Positions 35,389 to 44,326 of a stretch of 64,000 bases of DNA are shown here, in pieces; within the stretch, counting starts at the first letter, position 1; the number at the start of each line of letters is the position of its first letter. This stretch comes from CAVRRZ01 sp963723745. Lineage in GTDB: Bacteria > Actinomycetota > Actinomycetes > Mycobacteriales > Geodermatophilaceae. Where the stretch lies: NCBI GenBank assembly GCA_963723745.1, contig CAVRRZ010000004.1, positions 620,001 through 684,000 on the forward strand. Direction: 5' to 3'. The notes under the pieces were generated by a model. It was not told the DNA's origin. It searched no databases and saw only the letters and a program-made list of their open reading frames with translations. Both the position numbers and the translations under genes were made by a program.

Positions 35389-37054
35389 CCTCGATCCACC
35401 GATGAGGCGGGCGTCTGATCCCTTTTCGGGCGAACGTGCGTGTGGTCGCGGCAGGGCGTGAAGGATCCGCCGGTCTGCCCGGCTTTTCCACTGTGGGTCG
35501 TCTCGTCGGGGCAGACGCGGTTGGTCAGGTCACCGTGGCGACGGGCTTTGTGAAGAGCGCGTCGTAGAGCGCTGTCCAGGCCGTCTTCCAGGGCCAGCTG
35601 CTGGGCAGATGAACATGAATCCGCCGGGCCGAGGTGGCGATCCGGGCCGGGACGGCGACGAGCTTGCGCCGGATCGTCGCGGTGGTCGCCTTCGCCAGCG
35701 CCGCCGCCTTCGTCAGGGTTCCGGCGGCGCGGGTGAGGTTGAAGGCCATCACGGCACAGACGAGCCAGGCGGCGTTGGCGTTGAACACCCCCGAGGGCAG
35801 GTGGGCCAGCGCGGAGGCCTTGAGGTCGGCGTGGACGTTCTCGATGATCGCGTGCCGGCGGTGGGTCTGGTCCGCGGCGACCGTGTCCAGGGCGGCGGGG
35901 TCGGTGGTGGTGAAGAACGCGTGGAACCGCCAGGTGTCGAACAGCGTGTCCTGGCCGTCGTTCTTCTTGGGGTTCAGGTCGGGGATGCGGCGCACGATCA
36001 GCCGGCCGGGAATCTGCTCGGCCTTCTTGTGGGAGGTGAACGCGGTGAACGGCACCTCGGCGACCTGGGCCCTGGAGATCCAGTTGCTGGTGGTCTCGTC
36101 GTAGACCGCGTCGGTGTACTTGATCGTGGTCCACGCGTGCTCGCCGATCGTCGTGATCGCGCGCTTGACCGCCGGATCCATGCGCACGGTGATCGACACC
36201 TGCCCGCCGGCGGTGCGCACCGCGGCGACCAGGGCGTGGGAGTAGAACGCCGAGTCCGCCCGCACCAGCACGTCCCGCCCGGCCAGCTGGCTGCGCCGGA
36301 CCAGGGCGAGGGCGTCGGTGGCCAGCCTCGCCGCCCCGCGCGGCGAGCCGACCGACCCCTTGCGCAGCCGCTGGGCGGCGATGACCGGCGCAACCTGACC
36401 GGTGGAGACGGTCGCGAGCAGGGCGTTGAGGCCCCGGATCCCGGAGTACCCGAACGCCGCGCCCTGCTTGGCGTAGCCGTGCACCTCGATGATGGTGTCG
36501 TCGAGGTCGAGCAGCACCGTGCCCGCGTCCTCACCGCGGCCGAGCAGCTCGGTGTGCTCGGCGAGGTTGAGCAGGAACCGGGAGGCCACCGCGTCGGCCT
36601 GCCGGACGTGGCCGAAGGTGAACGAGCGCAGAAACGAGCCCAGCGTCGAGGGGGCATACGCGCCGGTGAAGACCTTGCCCATCCCGCCGTGCCGCAGCAG
36701 GGCCATGTCCTCGATGCTGTCCGCGCCGGCGGCCATGCCCGCCACCAGCGAGGAGAGCTTCAGGCCGGCGTTGGCGCCCTTGTCCGTCGGCACGCTCAAC
36801 CACTCGTCGGCCAGCTCACGCAGGCCGGCCTTGCCGGCCAGCGCCATCAGCGGGACCAGGCCCGCCGCCGACACGAGGTTGGGCTCATCGAACGTCGCAG
36901 ACACCACCGGGTGGGTGTGGGAAAGTTGCATCTACGAGATGCCCTTCTTGATCTGGCGATACGGACCTTAGACAAGTCGTATCTTCCCAGCTCAGAGGGG
37001 CATTTCGGCGTTCCCACGCCCGTCCGCGGCGCTCAGCCCATCGGTGGATCGAGG
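35389..37054. mobile_element. IS1380-family insertion sequence (1666 bp)
   Basis: The ends are exact 16-bp inverted repeats, CCTCGATCCACCGATG at 35389-35404 and its complement at 37039-37054. They are flanked by a 5-bp target duplication CTAAG (35384-35388 and 37055-37059). It contains one intact transposase gene. It disrupts a CehA-like metallohydrolase gene in the opposite orientation to that gene. Confidence 0.93.
35525..36931 (-). CDS. IS1380 family transposase
   Basis: A 468-residue transposase with the family features in order: an N-terminal region (GLVPLMALAGKAGLRELADEWL), the first acidic motif in LLDLDDTIIEVHG, the second in VRADSAFYSHALVAA, and a C-terminal ENVHADLKASALAHLPSG block with the catalytic Glu. 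The frame is uninterrupted. It is the only gene of the 1666-bp element and reads opposite to the disrupted host gene. An ATG at 36931 starts the protein about 120 bp inside the right end. Confidence 0.94.
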   Translation of the reverse strand: MQLSHTHPVVSATFDEPNLVSAAGLVPLMALAGKAGLRELADEWLSVPTDKGANAGLKLSSLVAGMAAGADSIEDMALLRHGGMGKVFTGAYAPSTLGSFLRSFTFGHVRQADAVASRFLLNLAEHTELLGRGEDAGTVLLDLDDTIIEVHGYAKQGAAFGYSGIRGLNALLATVSTGQVAPVIAAQRLRKGSVGSPRGAARLATDALALVRRSQLAGRDVLVRADSAFYSHALVAAVRTAGGQVSITVRMDPAVKRAITTIGEHAWTTIKYTDAVYDETTSNWISRAQVAEVPFTAFTSHKKAEQIPGRLIVRRIPDLNPKKNDGQDTLFDTWRFHAFFTTTDPAALDTVAADQTHRRHAIIENVHADLKASALAHLPSGVFNANAAWLVCAVMAFNLTRAAGTLTKAAALAKATTATIRRKLVAVPARIATSARRIHVHLPSSWPWKTAWTALYDALFTKPVATVT

Positions 37055-38049
37055 CTAAGCGACATCGTCTTCCGCGGCGTCAGCCGCGGCCGGGCGCCGG
37101 CCGAGGTCTGCTTCGGGCACCTGCGCTTCGAGGAGCAGGACGAGTACGACGCCGTCGGCGTCGAGGACGAGCTCGTCGCCCGGTACGCCGACGAGGTGCC
37201 CGAGGTGCTCGGCCTCGTGGGCAGCGAGATCTCCCTCGGCCCGCACATCAACCAGTACGGCGGCGAGCAGCGGCCCTACGACTACGGGGACGTGAAGGTC
37301 TTCGGCGACAAGCCGCGGGACGAGGCCTACCCGTCGATCGTCGACCACATCCACGCCGCCGGAGGGCTGGCCAGCATCAGCCATCCCGGCGTCCCGATGA
37401 CCACCCTGCTGGCCCAGCGGACCGAGGCCGACCTGATCGAGGTCGGGTACGGCCGGGGAGGGCCCGACGGCATCGGCCGGCAGCTGGACAACTGGGACGT
37501 GCTCAGCCGCAACGGTCTGTTCCTCACCGGCAACGGCGCCTCCGACGACCACAGCGGCCAGGGCTGGGAGGAGAAGGGCAACCGCTACTACACGGCTGCC
37601 TGGGCCGGTCGGGTCGCGCAGCCCGAGCTGCTCGATGCGCTGGCCCGAGGCCGCGCCTACGTCGGCTACCTGGGGTCGTTCGCCGGCACGGTCGACATGT
37701 CGATCGACGGGACCGTGCCGATGGGCTCGGTCGTGGTGGGTCCGTCCCGGCGGCGGAGCCTGCAGATCGACGTCACGGGCCTTCCGGACGGCGGTGCCGT
37801 GGAGCTCGTCCGGGGCGTCGTGGACCGTGCCGGGACCGCCGACCCGACCCCCGGGACGACGGTGGTGCAGACCCTCGGCGCCGCCGACCTCTCCCGCGCG
37901 CGCGAGGTGGACCTCGACGTCGACGGCGACTGCTTCCACCGGCTCCAGGTGACCGATGCCGGCGGCGCGGTGGTCGCCTACGGCCAGCCGATCTGGCTGC
38001 TGCGTGGCGAGCCGTCCGGCGGGGTCCCGGCCGCACGGCGGGTCTCCCG

Positions 38050-38493
38050 CTAGCGCTCCAGCAGCTCCTTGAGCCGCGCGAGGTCGGCGTCGTTCGCCCG
38101 CTTCATCGCGGCAGCCATCACCGGGCCGGTCACGGCCGCGAACCCGCTGGGGCGGCCGCGGTTGCGCAGCGTCATCCGGGTCGCACCGTCGTCCGTGGGC
38201 TCCCAGGTGTAGGTCGTCTCCATCGGGAACGGGCCGTCCGCCGTCCGCATGACCAGCCGCCGGCCGGGCTCCAGCTCGGCCACCTCGTAGGTGTAGGCGA
38301 GCCGCCGGCCGAGGAAGCGGGCCACGAACGACATCCGGCTGCCGACCGCCACCGGCGGGTCGGTCAGCCACTCGACGCTGGAGATGTTGGCGTACCACTC
38401 CGGCGCGTGGGTCGGGTCGGCCGCGTAACCGGCCACCTCCTCCACCGGAGCGCGGATCACCGTCTCCGTGCGCACGTCGACGTCCCTGGCCAT
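38050..38493 (-). CDS. SRPBCC family protein (polyketide cyclase/dehydrase type)
   Basis: A 147-residue helix-grip protein. It shows the standard opening VRTETVIRAPVEEVAGYAADPTHAPEWYANI, the central RMSFVARFLGRRLAYTYEVAELEPGRRLVMRTADGPFPME strand block, and a final helix (AMKRANDADLARLKELLE). It probably binds a hydrophobic ligand; no enzyme role can be assigned. Its 3' end overlaps the 3' end of the disrupted metallohydrolase gene by 4 bases, convergent. It is divergent from the DinB gene with 48 bp between starts. Confidence 0.85.
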   Translation of the reverse strand: MARDVDVRTETVIRAPVEEVAGYAADPTHAPEWYANISSVEWLTDPPVAVGSRMSFVARFLGRRLAYTYEVAELEPGRRLVMRTADGPFPMETTYTWEPTDDGATRMTLRNRGRPSGFAAVTGPVMAAAMKRANDADLARLKELLER

Positions 38494-38541
38494 GGCGCCC
38501 TCCCCTGGTCCGATCCTCCTCCGCGACTAGGTTCGCTCACC

Positions 38542-39105
38542 ATGACCCACGCCCACGATCACGATCACGGCCATGTGCACGCCGAACCACCGCTGGCCGG
38601 CAGCGAGGCCGCCACGCTGGTGGGTTCGCTGGAGCGCCAGCGGGCGACGTTCGCCTGGAAGTGCGGCGGGCTGGACGCCGCCGGCCTGAACGCGCGGGTC
38701 GGGACGTCGACCATGACGCTCGGCGGGCTGCTCAAGCACCTGGCGCTGATCGAGTCGCACACGTTCGCCTGGAAGGTGCTCGGCCGGTCGCCCGGCCAGC
38801 CGTGGGAGTCCGTGGACTGGGACGCCGACCCCGACTGGGACTGGCACTCGGCCGCAGACGACAGCCCGGAGGAGCTCATGGCGCTGTGGCGGGAGTCGGT
38901 CGAGCGATCGCGGGCCATCGCGTCCGGGGCCCTGGCTCAGGGGGGCATGGACCGGCCGGTCCGGATGACGAGCGAGGCGGGCGAGGCGGTCACTCTGCGC
39001 CGCGTCCTGGTCGACCTGATCGAGGAGTACGCGCGGCATGTGGGCCACGCCGACCTGCTGCGCGAGTCGGTGGACGGGCTCACCGGCGAGGACCCGCCGG
39101 CCTGA
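38542..39105 (+). CDS. DinB family protein (DUF664, mycothiol-type)
   Basis: A 187-residue four-helix bundle protein. The N terminus is a His-rich tail (THAHDHDHGHVHAE) that could bind metal. The DinB fold follows, with LGGLLKHLALIESHTFAWKVLG (first metal His), and IEEYARHVGHADLLRESVDG near the end carrying the other His residues (HVGHAD). Family members act as metal-dependent mycothiol or bacillithiol S-transferases. The His-rich head is not usual for the family. ATG 38542 is chosen because the upstream extension is divergent promoter DNA. Confidence 0.82.
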   Translation: MTHAHDHDHGHVHAEPPLAGSEAATLVGSLERQRATFAWKCGGLDAAGLNARVGTSTMTLGGLLKHLALIESHTFAWKVLGRSPGQPWESVDWDADPDWDWHSAADDSPEELMALWRESVERSRAIASGALAQGGMDRPVRMTSEAGEAVTLRRVLVDLIEEYARHVGHADLLRESVDGLTGEDPPA

Positions 39106-39162
39106 GCTACGCGAAGGGCACCGGCCGCTGCTCCTGGAACCGGGACACTGCCGAGGACTCGG

Positions 39163-39297
39163 TCAGACGTCGCGGCGCGGCTCCTCGACCCGGTCCTCGA
39201 CGGCACCGTGGCGCACCAGGCTCGCGACGGCCAGGGCGAGACCGCCCCAGATCACGAGCATCGCCACCACCATCATCACGATCGCGGCCGTGCTCAT
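39163..39297 (-). CDS. MetS-like small subunit of methionine/alanine importer
   Basis: A 44-residue peptide with one transmembrane helix (AAIVMMVVAMLVIWGGLALAVASL) and a charged tail (EDRVEEPRRDV). It matches the MetS-type subunit required by NSS-family MetP importers in actinobacteria. The ATG overlaps the metP stop by ATGA, a strong sign of stoichiometric coupling. The short length and helix position are as expected for the family. Confidence 0.8.
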   Translation of the reverse strand: MSTAAIVMMVVAMLVIWGGLALAVASLVRHGAVEDRVEEPRRDV

Positions 39298-40928
39298 CGG
39301 GGCCCTCCCTCGTCGTGACCGGTTCCCGGTCTGTCGTGACGGGCCGGGTCCGTCGTGGAGGCCGCGTGCAACGGCGCCGCCGGGTCGGAGCCGGGCGGCG
39401 GCCCGTCCAGGTGGGTCCCGGCGCGCCACGGCAGCCTGGCGAGGAGGAAGCCGATCAGCGGGAGCGCCACGACCAGCAGCCACCCGAAGCCCAGCAGGAG
39501 CCAGCTGGGGTAGCCCCCGTAGGGCTCGGCGAGGTCGTCGCGCAGTGCGAACACAAGCACGACGGCCAGACCCAGCGGGGTGACGAGGCTCGTCAGCACG
39601 CGCCAGCCCGTGCCGACCCGGGGACGGCCGTGGACGTTGAGGTGTTCGCCGAGGCCGGTCAGAGCCCGGAGCACCCAGACGACGACCAGCATGCTGACCA
39701 GTGCCACGACGAGGATGCCGTACTGGTTGACGAAGTGGTCGACGACGTCGAGCACGTAGATACCGCTCGTGGTGCTGAACAGCACCAGGCTCAGGACGGC
39801 GGCGGGGACACCGACGGCGAGGGTCGCGGTGAGGCGGCCGGTGTCGAGCTTGTCGCGGACGGCGGAGATCACGACCTCGATCACGCTCACCAGCGAGGTG
39901 ATGCCCGCGATGACGAGCGAGCCGAAGAAGAGGACGCCGATGAGCGTGCCGGCCGGTGCCTCACTGATGATCGTCGGAAACGCGATGAAGGCCAGCCCGA
40001 TCCCGTCGCTGGCGACCTCGCCGACCGCGACCCCGCTCGCCTGGGCCATGAAGCCCAGGGCGGCGAACACGCCGATGCCGGCGAGCAGTTCGAAGCCGGA
40101 GTTCGAGAATCCGACGACGAGGCCGGATCCGATCATGTCCTCGCGGCGGCCGACGTACGAGGCGTACGTGATCATGATGCCGAAGCCGATCGACAGCGAG
40201 AAGAAGATCTGGCCGAACGCGGCGGCCCAGACGGAGGCCGAGGTGAGTGCCGACCAGTCGGGTGTGAAGAGCGCGTCGAGGCCACCGGCCGCGCCCGGCA
40301 GCAGCAGCGCCTGCACCACGAGGGCGGCGAAGGCGAGCACCAGCACCGGGATGAAGATCAGCGAGGTGGCACCGATCCCGCGCTGGACGCCGAGAGCCAT
40401 GATCAGGAGCACGGCCAGCCAGACGATCGCGAGGGGCACGAGGACACCGGGCACGACGTCGGCGGTGACCTCGACATCCCCGGCCTGCAGGAACTCGCCG
40501 AAGAAGAACCCTTCGGGGTCGTCGCCCCACGCCTGGTCGAGCGAGAAGAAGGTGTACCGCAGGGCCCAGGCGATGACCGCCGCGTAGTAGACGGCGATGA
40601 CGAAACAGATGGCCACCTGCCACCAGCCGAGTCCTTCGGTGCCACGGCGGAGCCTGGCGAAGGACAGCGGTGCGGAGCCGCGGTGGCGGTGGCCGATCGC
40701 GTAGTCCAGCAGCAGGAACGGGATGCCGGCGGTCAGCAGCGCGACCAGGTAGGGCACCACGAAGGCGCCGCCGCCGTTCTCGTAGGCGACGTACGGGAAC
40801 CGCCAGATGTTGCCCAGCCCGACCGCCGACCCGATCGCCGCCAGGATGAACACGCGCCGGGAGCTGAACGCACCGCGGCGGCGTTCCGCGTCCGCCTGCC
40901 CCTTCACCGGCCCCGCCGTGGTGCTCAT
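39294..40928 (-). CDS. NSS-family sodium-dependent amino acid transporter (MetP-like)
   Basis: A 544-residue transporter of the neurotransmitter:sodium symporter family. It opens with the signature FILAAIGSAVGLGNIWRFPYVAYENGGGAF in helix 1 and shows about twelve helices. The SNSGFELLAGIGVFAALG and FFGSLVIAGITSLVSVIEV blocks correspond to helices 8-9. It pairs with the MetS-like subunit encoded immediately downstream, so methionine/alanine import is the probable role. ATG 40928 has GGAGG upstream. The charged cytoplasmic C terminus is Pro/Asp/His rich. No gene is seen in the 192 bp between it and the IclR gene. Confidence 0.9.
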   Translation of the reverse strand: MSTTAGPVKGQADAERRRGAFSSRRVFILAAIGSAVGLGNIWRFPYVAYENGGGAFVVPYLVALLTAGIPFLLLDYAIGHRHRGSAPLSFARLRRGTEGLGWWQVAICFVIAVYYAAVIAWALRYTFFSLDQAWGDDPEGFFFGEFLQAGDVEVTADVVPGVLVPLAIVWLAVLLIMALGVQRGIGATSLIFIPVLVLAFAALVVQALLLPGAAGGLDALFTPDWSALTSASVWAAAFGQIFFSLSIGFGIMITYASYVGRREDMIGSGLVVGFSNSGFELLAGIGVFAALGFMAQASGVAVGEVASDGIGLAFIAFPTIISEAPAGTLIGVLFFGSLVIAGITSLVSVIEVVISAVRDKLDTGRLTATLAVGVPAAVLSLVLFSTTSGIYVLDVVDHFVNQYGILVVALVSMLVVVWVLRALTGLGEHLNVHGRPRVGTGWRVLTSLVTPLGLAVVLVFALRDDLAEPYGGYPSWLLLGFGWLLVVALPLIGFLLARLPWRAGTHLDGPPPGSDPAAPLHAASTTDPARHDRPGTGHDEGGPR

Positions 40929-41120
40929 GCGACCTCCTCCGTCGTGGTCCGCCGAGCCGGCACGCCCATGGAGCACCGGCGACGTCGCACCGTAGGAAGA
41001 GGATGGCAGGACTCGCGCACCTCGGCTCAGGAAGGCGCTCGGGGCGGTGTGTAGCCGAGGCCGTCCCGCCTGACGAACGCGAACGCCCGGTCGGACGATC
41101 CCTCCCCCGGGCGCGCCGGG

Positions 41121-41918
41121 TCAGCGGCGGCCGAGGTCGGCGGTGATCCGGTCGGCGGTCTCCACCAGCAGCGGGACGACGTTCCGCTCAAGCTCGCCGC
41201 GGGTCGACCGGCCCGCGGAGGTGGAGGAGGCCAGCGCGGCGACCACCTCGCCGGTGCGGTCGCGCACCGGCGCCGCCGCCGACAACAGGCCCACCTCGAG
41301 CTCCTCGTCGACGATGCTCCAGCCGGCGGACCGGACCCGCGCGAGCTCGGCGCGGAGCGCCGAGGGGTCGGTGACGGTGCGCGGCGTGATCCGCCGCAGC
41401 GGACGGCGGTTGAGCACCGAGTCGACCACGTCGGTCGGGGCCCAGGCCAGGAGCACGCGGCCCATCGACGTCGCGTACGCCGGCACCCGGGTGCCGATCG
41501 ACACGTTGAGGCTCATGATCCGGCGCACCGGCACCCGGGCGACGTAGACGACGTCGTCGCCGTCCAGCGTCGCCAGCGACGCCGATTCGTGCGTCTTCTC
41601 GGCGAGGCGGAGCAGGTGCGGCTGCGCCAGCTCGATGAGCGCGTGCGAGGCCGTGTAGTGCTGCCCGATCGTGAGCACCCGCGGGGTCAGCGACCAGCGG
41701 CCGGCGGACCCACGCACGTACCCCATGCGCTCCAGCGTGATGAGGAAGCGCCGCACCGCCGGCCGCGAGAGGCCGGTGATCTGCGCCAGCTCGGCCAGGG
41801 TGGGCTCGGGGTGCTCCTCGTCGAAGGCGAGCAGCACCGCGATCCCGCGCTCCAGGCTCTGCACGTAGTCGCGGTCGACCTGCGGGGTCTCGCCGGTCGG
41901 GTCGTCAGTGATGGCCAT
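41121..41918 (-). CDS. IclR family regulator of the phenol/catechol operon
   Basis: A 265-residue regulator. The winged HTH is at residues 15-75 (VQSLERGIAVLLAFDEEHPEPTLAELAQITGLSRPAVRRFLITLERMGYV). The IclR effector domain is at 85-260 (IELAQPHLLRLAEKTHESASLATLDGDDVVYVARV, RVPAYATSMGRVLLA, ELEVGLLSAAAPVRDRTGEVVAALASS), as in PcaR/CatR-type IclR proteins that sense ring-cleavage products. Start ATG 41918; ATG 41927 adds three residues. It is divergent from the monooxygenase-cat operon, and a perfect 17-bp palindrome in the shared region is its likely operator. Confidence 0.9.
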   Translation of the reverse strand: MAITDDPTGETPQVDRDYVQSLERGIAVLLAFDEEHPEPTLAELAQITGLSRPAVRRFLITLERMGYVRGSAGRWSLTPRVLTIGQHYTASHALIELAQPHLLRLAEKTHESASLATLDGDDVVYVARVPVRRIMSLNVSIGTRVPAYATSMGRVLLAWAPTDVVDSVLNRRPLRRITPRTVTDPSALRAELARVRSAGWSIVDEELEVGLLSAAAPVRDRTGEVVAALASSTSAGRSTRGELERNVVPLLVETADRITADLGRR

Positions 41919-41997
41919 CGGCACCATCTTCCTGCACGCGGGGGGTTGACGGACGTCGTGACGCCCAGCACACTTCCTGCACGCTCTGCGGACGATC

Positions 41998-42014
41998 TGT
42001 ACGCACAGCGTACA
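41998..42014. promoter_or_regulatory. Perfect palindromic operator for the IclR regulator
   Basis: TGTACGC-ACA-GCGTACA at 41998-42014 is a perfect 7-3-7 palindrome lying 31 bases before the reductase ATG. A candidate promoter TTGACG (41946-41951) and CACACT (41969-41974) with a 17-base spacer lies upstream. Initiation at about 41981 would put the palindrome in the initially transcribed region, more like a repressor than an activator position. Confidence 0.7.
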
Positions 42015-42044
42015 AGACGCCACAGAACCAGAGGGAGGACCCCG

Positions 42045-42617
42045 ATGCTCGACCCGGTCGCCATCCGCACCGCGTTCGGCCGGTTCGCCACCGGCGTCAC
42101 CGTCGTCACCTGCACCAAGGGCGACGGCGTCCCGCACGGCGCGACGGTCAACGCATTCACCGCCGTGTCACTCGATCCCCCGCTGTGCCAGGTCACGCTG
42201 ACCCGTCAGTCGAAGGCCTGCGGCTACCTGGAGGGGGCGCCCTTCGCCGTCAACGTGCTCGCGGCCGCACAGCTCGACACCGCCTGGCACTTCGCCGGGC
42301 GCCCACAGGTGTCCGAGCCGGCCTGGGCCGAAGGCCCCACGGCCCCGGTGCTCGTCGGCAACGCCGCCACGATCTCCTGCCGGCCGTGGCGCACCTACGA
42401 CGGCGGCGACCACCTGATCGTGATCGGCGAGGTCGTCGCCCTCGACGTCACCGACGCCGCCCCGCTGCTCTTCTTCGGCGGGCGGTTCCGCGAGTTGGCC
42501 GCGCCCGCCACCGGCGTCCACTGGGGCGGCTCGCTGGACTGCCCCGACGTCGGCTGGTTCGGCCACGCCACCTCCTTCACCCCGCTGCACGTCCGAGACT
42601 CCCGCGCCGCCTCCTGA
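42045..42617 (+). CDS. pheA2: Flavin reductase of two-component phenol monooxygenase
   Basis: A 190-residue HpaC-like flavin:NAD(P)H reductase. It has the opening RTAFGRFATGVTVVTC, the flavin-binding TVNAFTAVSLDPPLCQVTL, then PFAVNVLAAAQ and the C-terminal DHLIVIGEVVAL block. It supplies reduced FAD to the monooxygenase encoded next. ATG 42045 is preceded by AGGGAGG. It is the first gene of the cat-type operon, 85 bases ahead of the oxygenase. The symbol follows the PheA1/PheA2 system of Rhodococcus and is by analogy. Confidence 0.82.
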   Translation: MLDPVAIRTAFGRFATGVTVVTCTKGDGVPHGATVNAFTAVSLDPPLCQVTLTRQSKACGYLEGAPFAVNVLAAAQLDTAWHFAGRPQVSEPAWAEGPTAPVLVGNAATISCRPWRTYDGGDHLIVIGEVVALDVTDAAPLLFFGGRFRELAAPATGVHWGGSLDCPDVGWFGHATSFTPLHVRDSRAAS

Positions 42618-42702
42618 TCGTGGCGCGGTCGCCGGGCCCGCCCGGCATCGCCTTCCCCGCACGTCCCCATTCCCGACTCCACCGACGAAGAAGGGTCCCC
42701 CT

Positions 42703-44292
42703 ATGACGCTCGAGCAAGAACGCGCGATGGCCGACAACACCACGGTCGACAGCGACACGCCGTTCGCCAGCCGGCCGATGACCGGTGACGAGTACATCGA
42801 GAGCATCCGCGACGACCGCGAGGTCTGGATCTACGGCGAGCGGGTCAAGGACGTCACCACGCACCCGGCGTTCCGCAACCCGGTGCGCATGACGGCCCGG
42901 CTCTACGACGCGCTGCACGACCCGGCGCACAAGGACGTCCTCACGGTGCCGACCGACACGGGGAGCGGCGGGGTCACCCACCCGTTCTTCCGCGCGCCGC
43001 ACTCGGTGGAGGACATGGTCGCCGACCGGGACGCCATCGCCGCGTGGGCGCGGATGTCCTACGGCTGGATGGGCCGCTCGCCCGACTACAAGGCCAGCTT
43101 CCTCGGCACGCTCGGCGCCAACAGCGAGTTCTACGCGCCCTTCGAGGACAACGCCAAGCGGTGGTACCGGGAGTCGCAGGAGAAGGTCCTCTACTGGAAC
43201 CACGCGATCATCAACCCGCCGGTCGACCGCAACCTGCCGCCGGACGAGGTCGGCGACGTGTTCATGAAGGTGGAGAAGGAGACCGACGCCGGCCTGATCG
43301 TGTCCGGCGCGAAGGTCGTCGCCACGGGTTCGGCGATCACGAACTACAACTTCATCGCCCACTACGGGCTCCCCATCAAGAAGAAGGAGTTCGCGCTCAT
43401 CTGCACGGTGCCGATGGACGCACCGGGCGTGAAGCTGATCTGCCGCACGTCCTACACCCAGCAGGCCGCGGTCATGGGCAGCCCGTTCGACTACCCGCTG
43501 TCGAGCCGCATGGACGAGAACGACACGATCTTCGTCTTCGACAAGGTGCTGGTGCCGTGGGAGAACGTCTTCCTCTACGGCGACATCGAGAAGATCAACG
43601 GCTTCTTCCCGGTCTCCGGCTTCATCCCCCGCTTCACGCTGCACGGCTGCACGCGACTGGCGGTCAAGCTCGACTTCATCGCCGGGCTGCTGCTCAAGGC
43701 CCTCGAGGCGACCGGCAGCAAGGACTTCCGCGGGGTGCAGAGCCGGGTCGGTGAGGTCATCGGCTGGCGCAACGTCTTCTGGGCGCTGACCGACGCCATG
43801 TGCCACAACCCCGACGAGTGGGTGGGCGGCACCCTGCTGCCGAAGCTCGACTACGGGCTCACGTACCGGATGTTCATGATCCAGGGCTACCCGCGGGTCA
43901 AGGAGATCATCGAGTCCGACGTCGCCAGCGGGCTGATCTACCTGAACTCCCACTCGATCGACTTCAAGACCCCCGAGGTCCGGCCCTACCTCGACAAGTA
44001 CGTCCGTGGTTCCAACGGCATCGAGGCGGTCGACCGCGTCAAGGTCATGAAGGCGCTGTGGGACTCGATCGGCACCGAGTTCGGCGGCCGGCACGAGCTG
44101 TACGAGCGCAACTACTCCGGCAACCACGAGAACGTGAAGGCCGAGCTGCTCTTCGCCGCCGAGGCGCAGGGCACGACCCGCTCGATGAAGGGCCTGGCCG
44201 AGGCGTGCCTGTCCGAGTACGACCTGGACGGCTGGACCGTGCCCGACCTGATCGGCAACGACGACGTCTCCTTCTTCGCCAAGAAGAAGTGA
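42703..44292 (+). CDS. pheA1: HpaB-family FAD-dependent phenol monooxygenase, oxygenase component
   Basis: A 529-residue enzyme of the 4-hydroxyphenylacetate 3-hydroxylase family. Characteristic blocks are MTGDEYIESIRDDREVWIYGERV near the N terminus and MSYGWMGRSPDYKASF. Further on come SGAKVVATGSAITNYNF, NDTIFVFDKVLVPWENVF and the C-terminal QGTTRSMKGLAEACLSEYDL. It uses reduced flavin from the reductase to hydroxylate a phenol. The immediately following catechol dioxygenase genes make phenol to catechol the most likely reaction; a chlorophenol or hydroxyphenyl acid substrate cannot be ruled out. An in-frame ATG at 42727 is an alternative start. Confidence 0.85.
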   Translation: MTLEQERAMADNTTVDSDTPFASRPMTGDEYIESIRDDREVWIYGERVKDVTTHPAFRNPVRMTARLYDALHDPAHKDVLTVPTDTGSGGVTHPFFRAPHSVEDMVADRDAIAAWARMSYGWMGRSPDYKASFLGTLGANSEFYAPFEDNAKRWYRESQEKVLYWNHAIINPPVDRNLPPDEVGDVFMKVEKETDAGLIVSGAKVVATGSAITNYNFIAHYGLPIKKKEFALICTVPMDAPGVKLICRTSYTQQAAVMGSPFDYPLSSRMDENDTIFVFDKVLVPWENVFLYGDIEKINGFFPVSGFIPRFTLHGCTRLAVKLDFIAGLLLKALEATGSKDFRGVQSRVGEVIGWRNVFWALTDAMCHNPDEWVGGTLLPKLDYGLTYRMFMIQGYPRVKEIIESDVASGLIYLNSHSIDFKTPEVRPYLDKYVRGSNGIEAVDRVKVMKALWDSIGTEFGGRHELYERNYSGNHENVKAELLFAAEAQGTTRSMKGLAEACLSEYDLDGWTVPDLIGNDDVSFFAKKK

Positions 44293-44326
44293 CCCCCTCC
44301 CCCGTACCCAGCACAGGAGCTATCCC

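Larger units (their letters stand above)
34508..38053 (+). pseudogene. CehA/McbA-type PHP metallohydrolase split by IS1380 insertion
   Basis: Joining 34508-35388 to 37060-38053 gives one 624-residue frame. It has a twin-arginine lipoprotein signal (RRHLLQGMVSLAALTAC), then a PHP-domain start MHLHASASEGEGSV and EHDW metal motifs. The C-terminal half has NQYGGEQRPYDYGD, ISHPGVPM and GNGASDDHSG. CehA/McbA family enzymes hydrolyse carbamates and related esters. The insertion falls between DHSL and SDIV; removing element and duplication restores DHSLSDIVF exactly, so the break is recent. Upstream 34263-34507 holds no gene, and the ribosome site GGGGAGGG precedes ATG 34508. Confidence 0.85.

Noticed and set aside
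31274..38053. The IS30-to-IS1380 segment considered as a composite transposon or genomic island
   Set aside because: The two elements belong to different families, have different ends and each has its own target duplication. The cyclase and hydrolase between them have normal composition.
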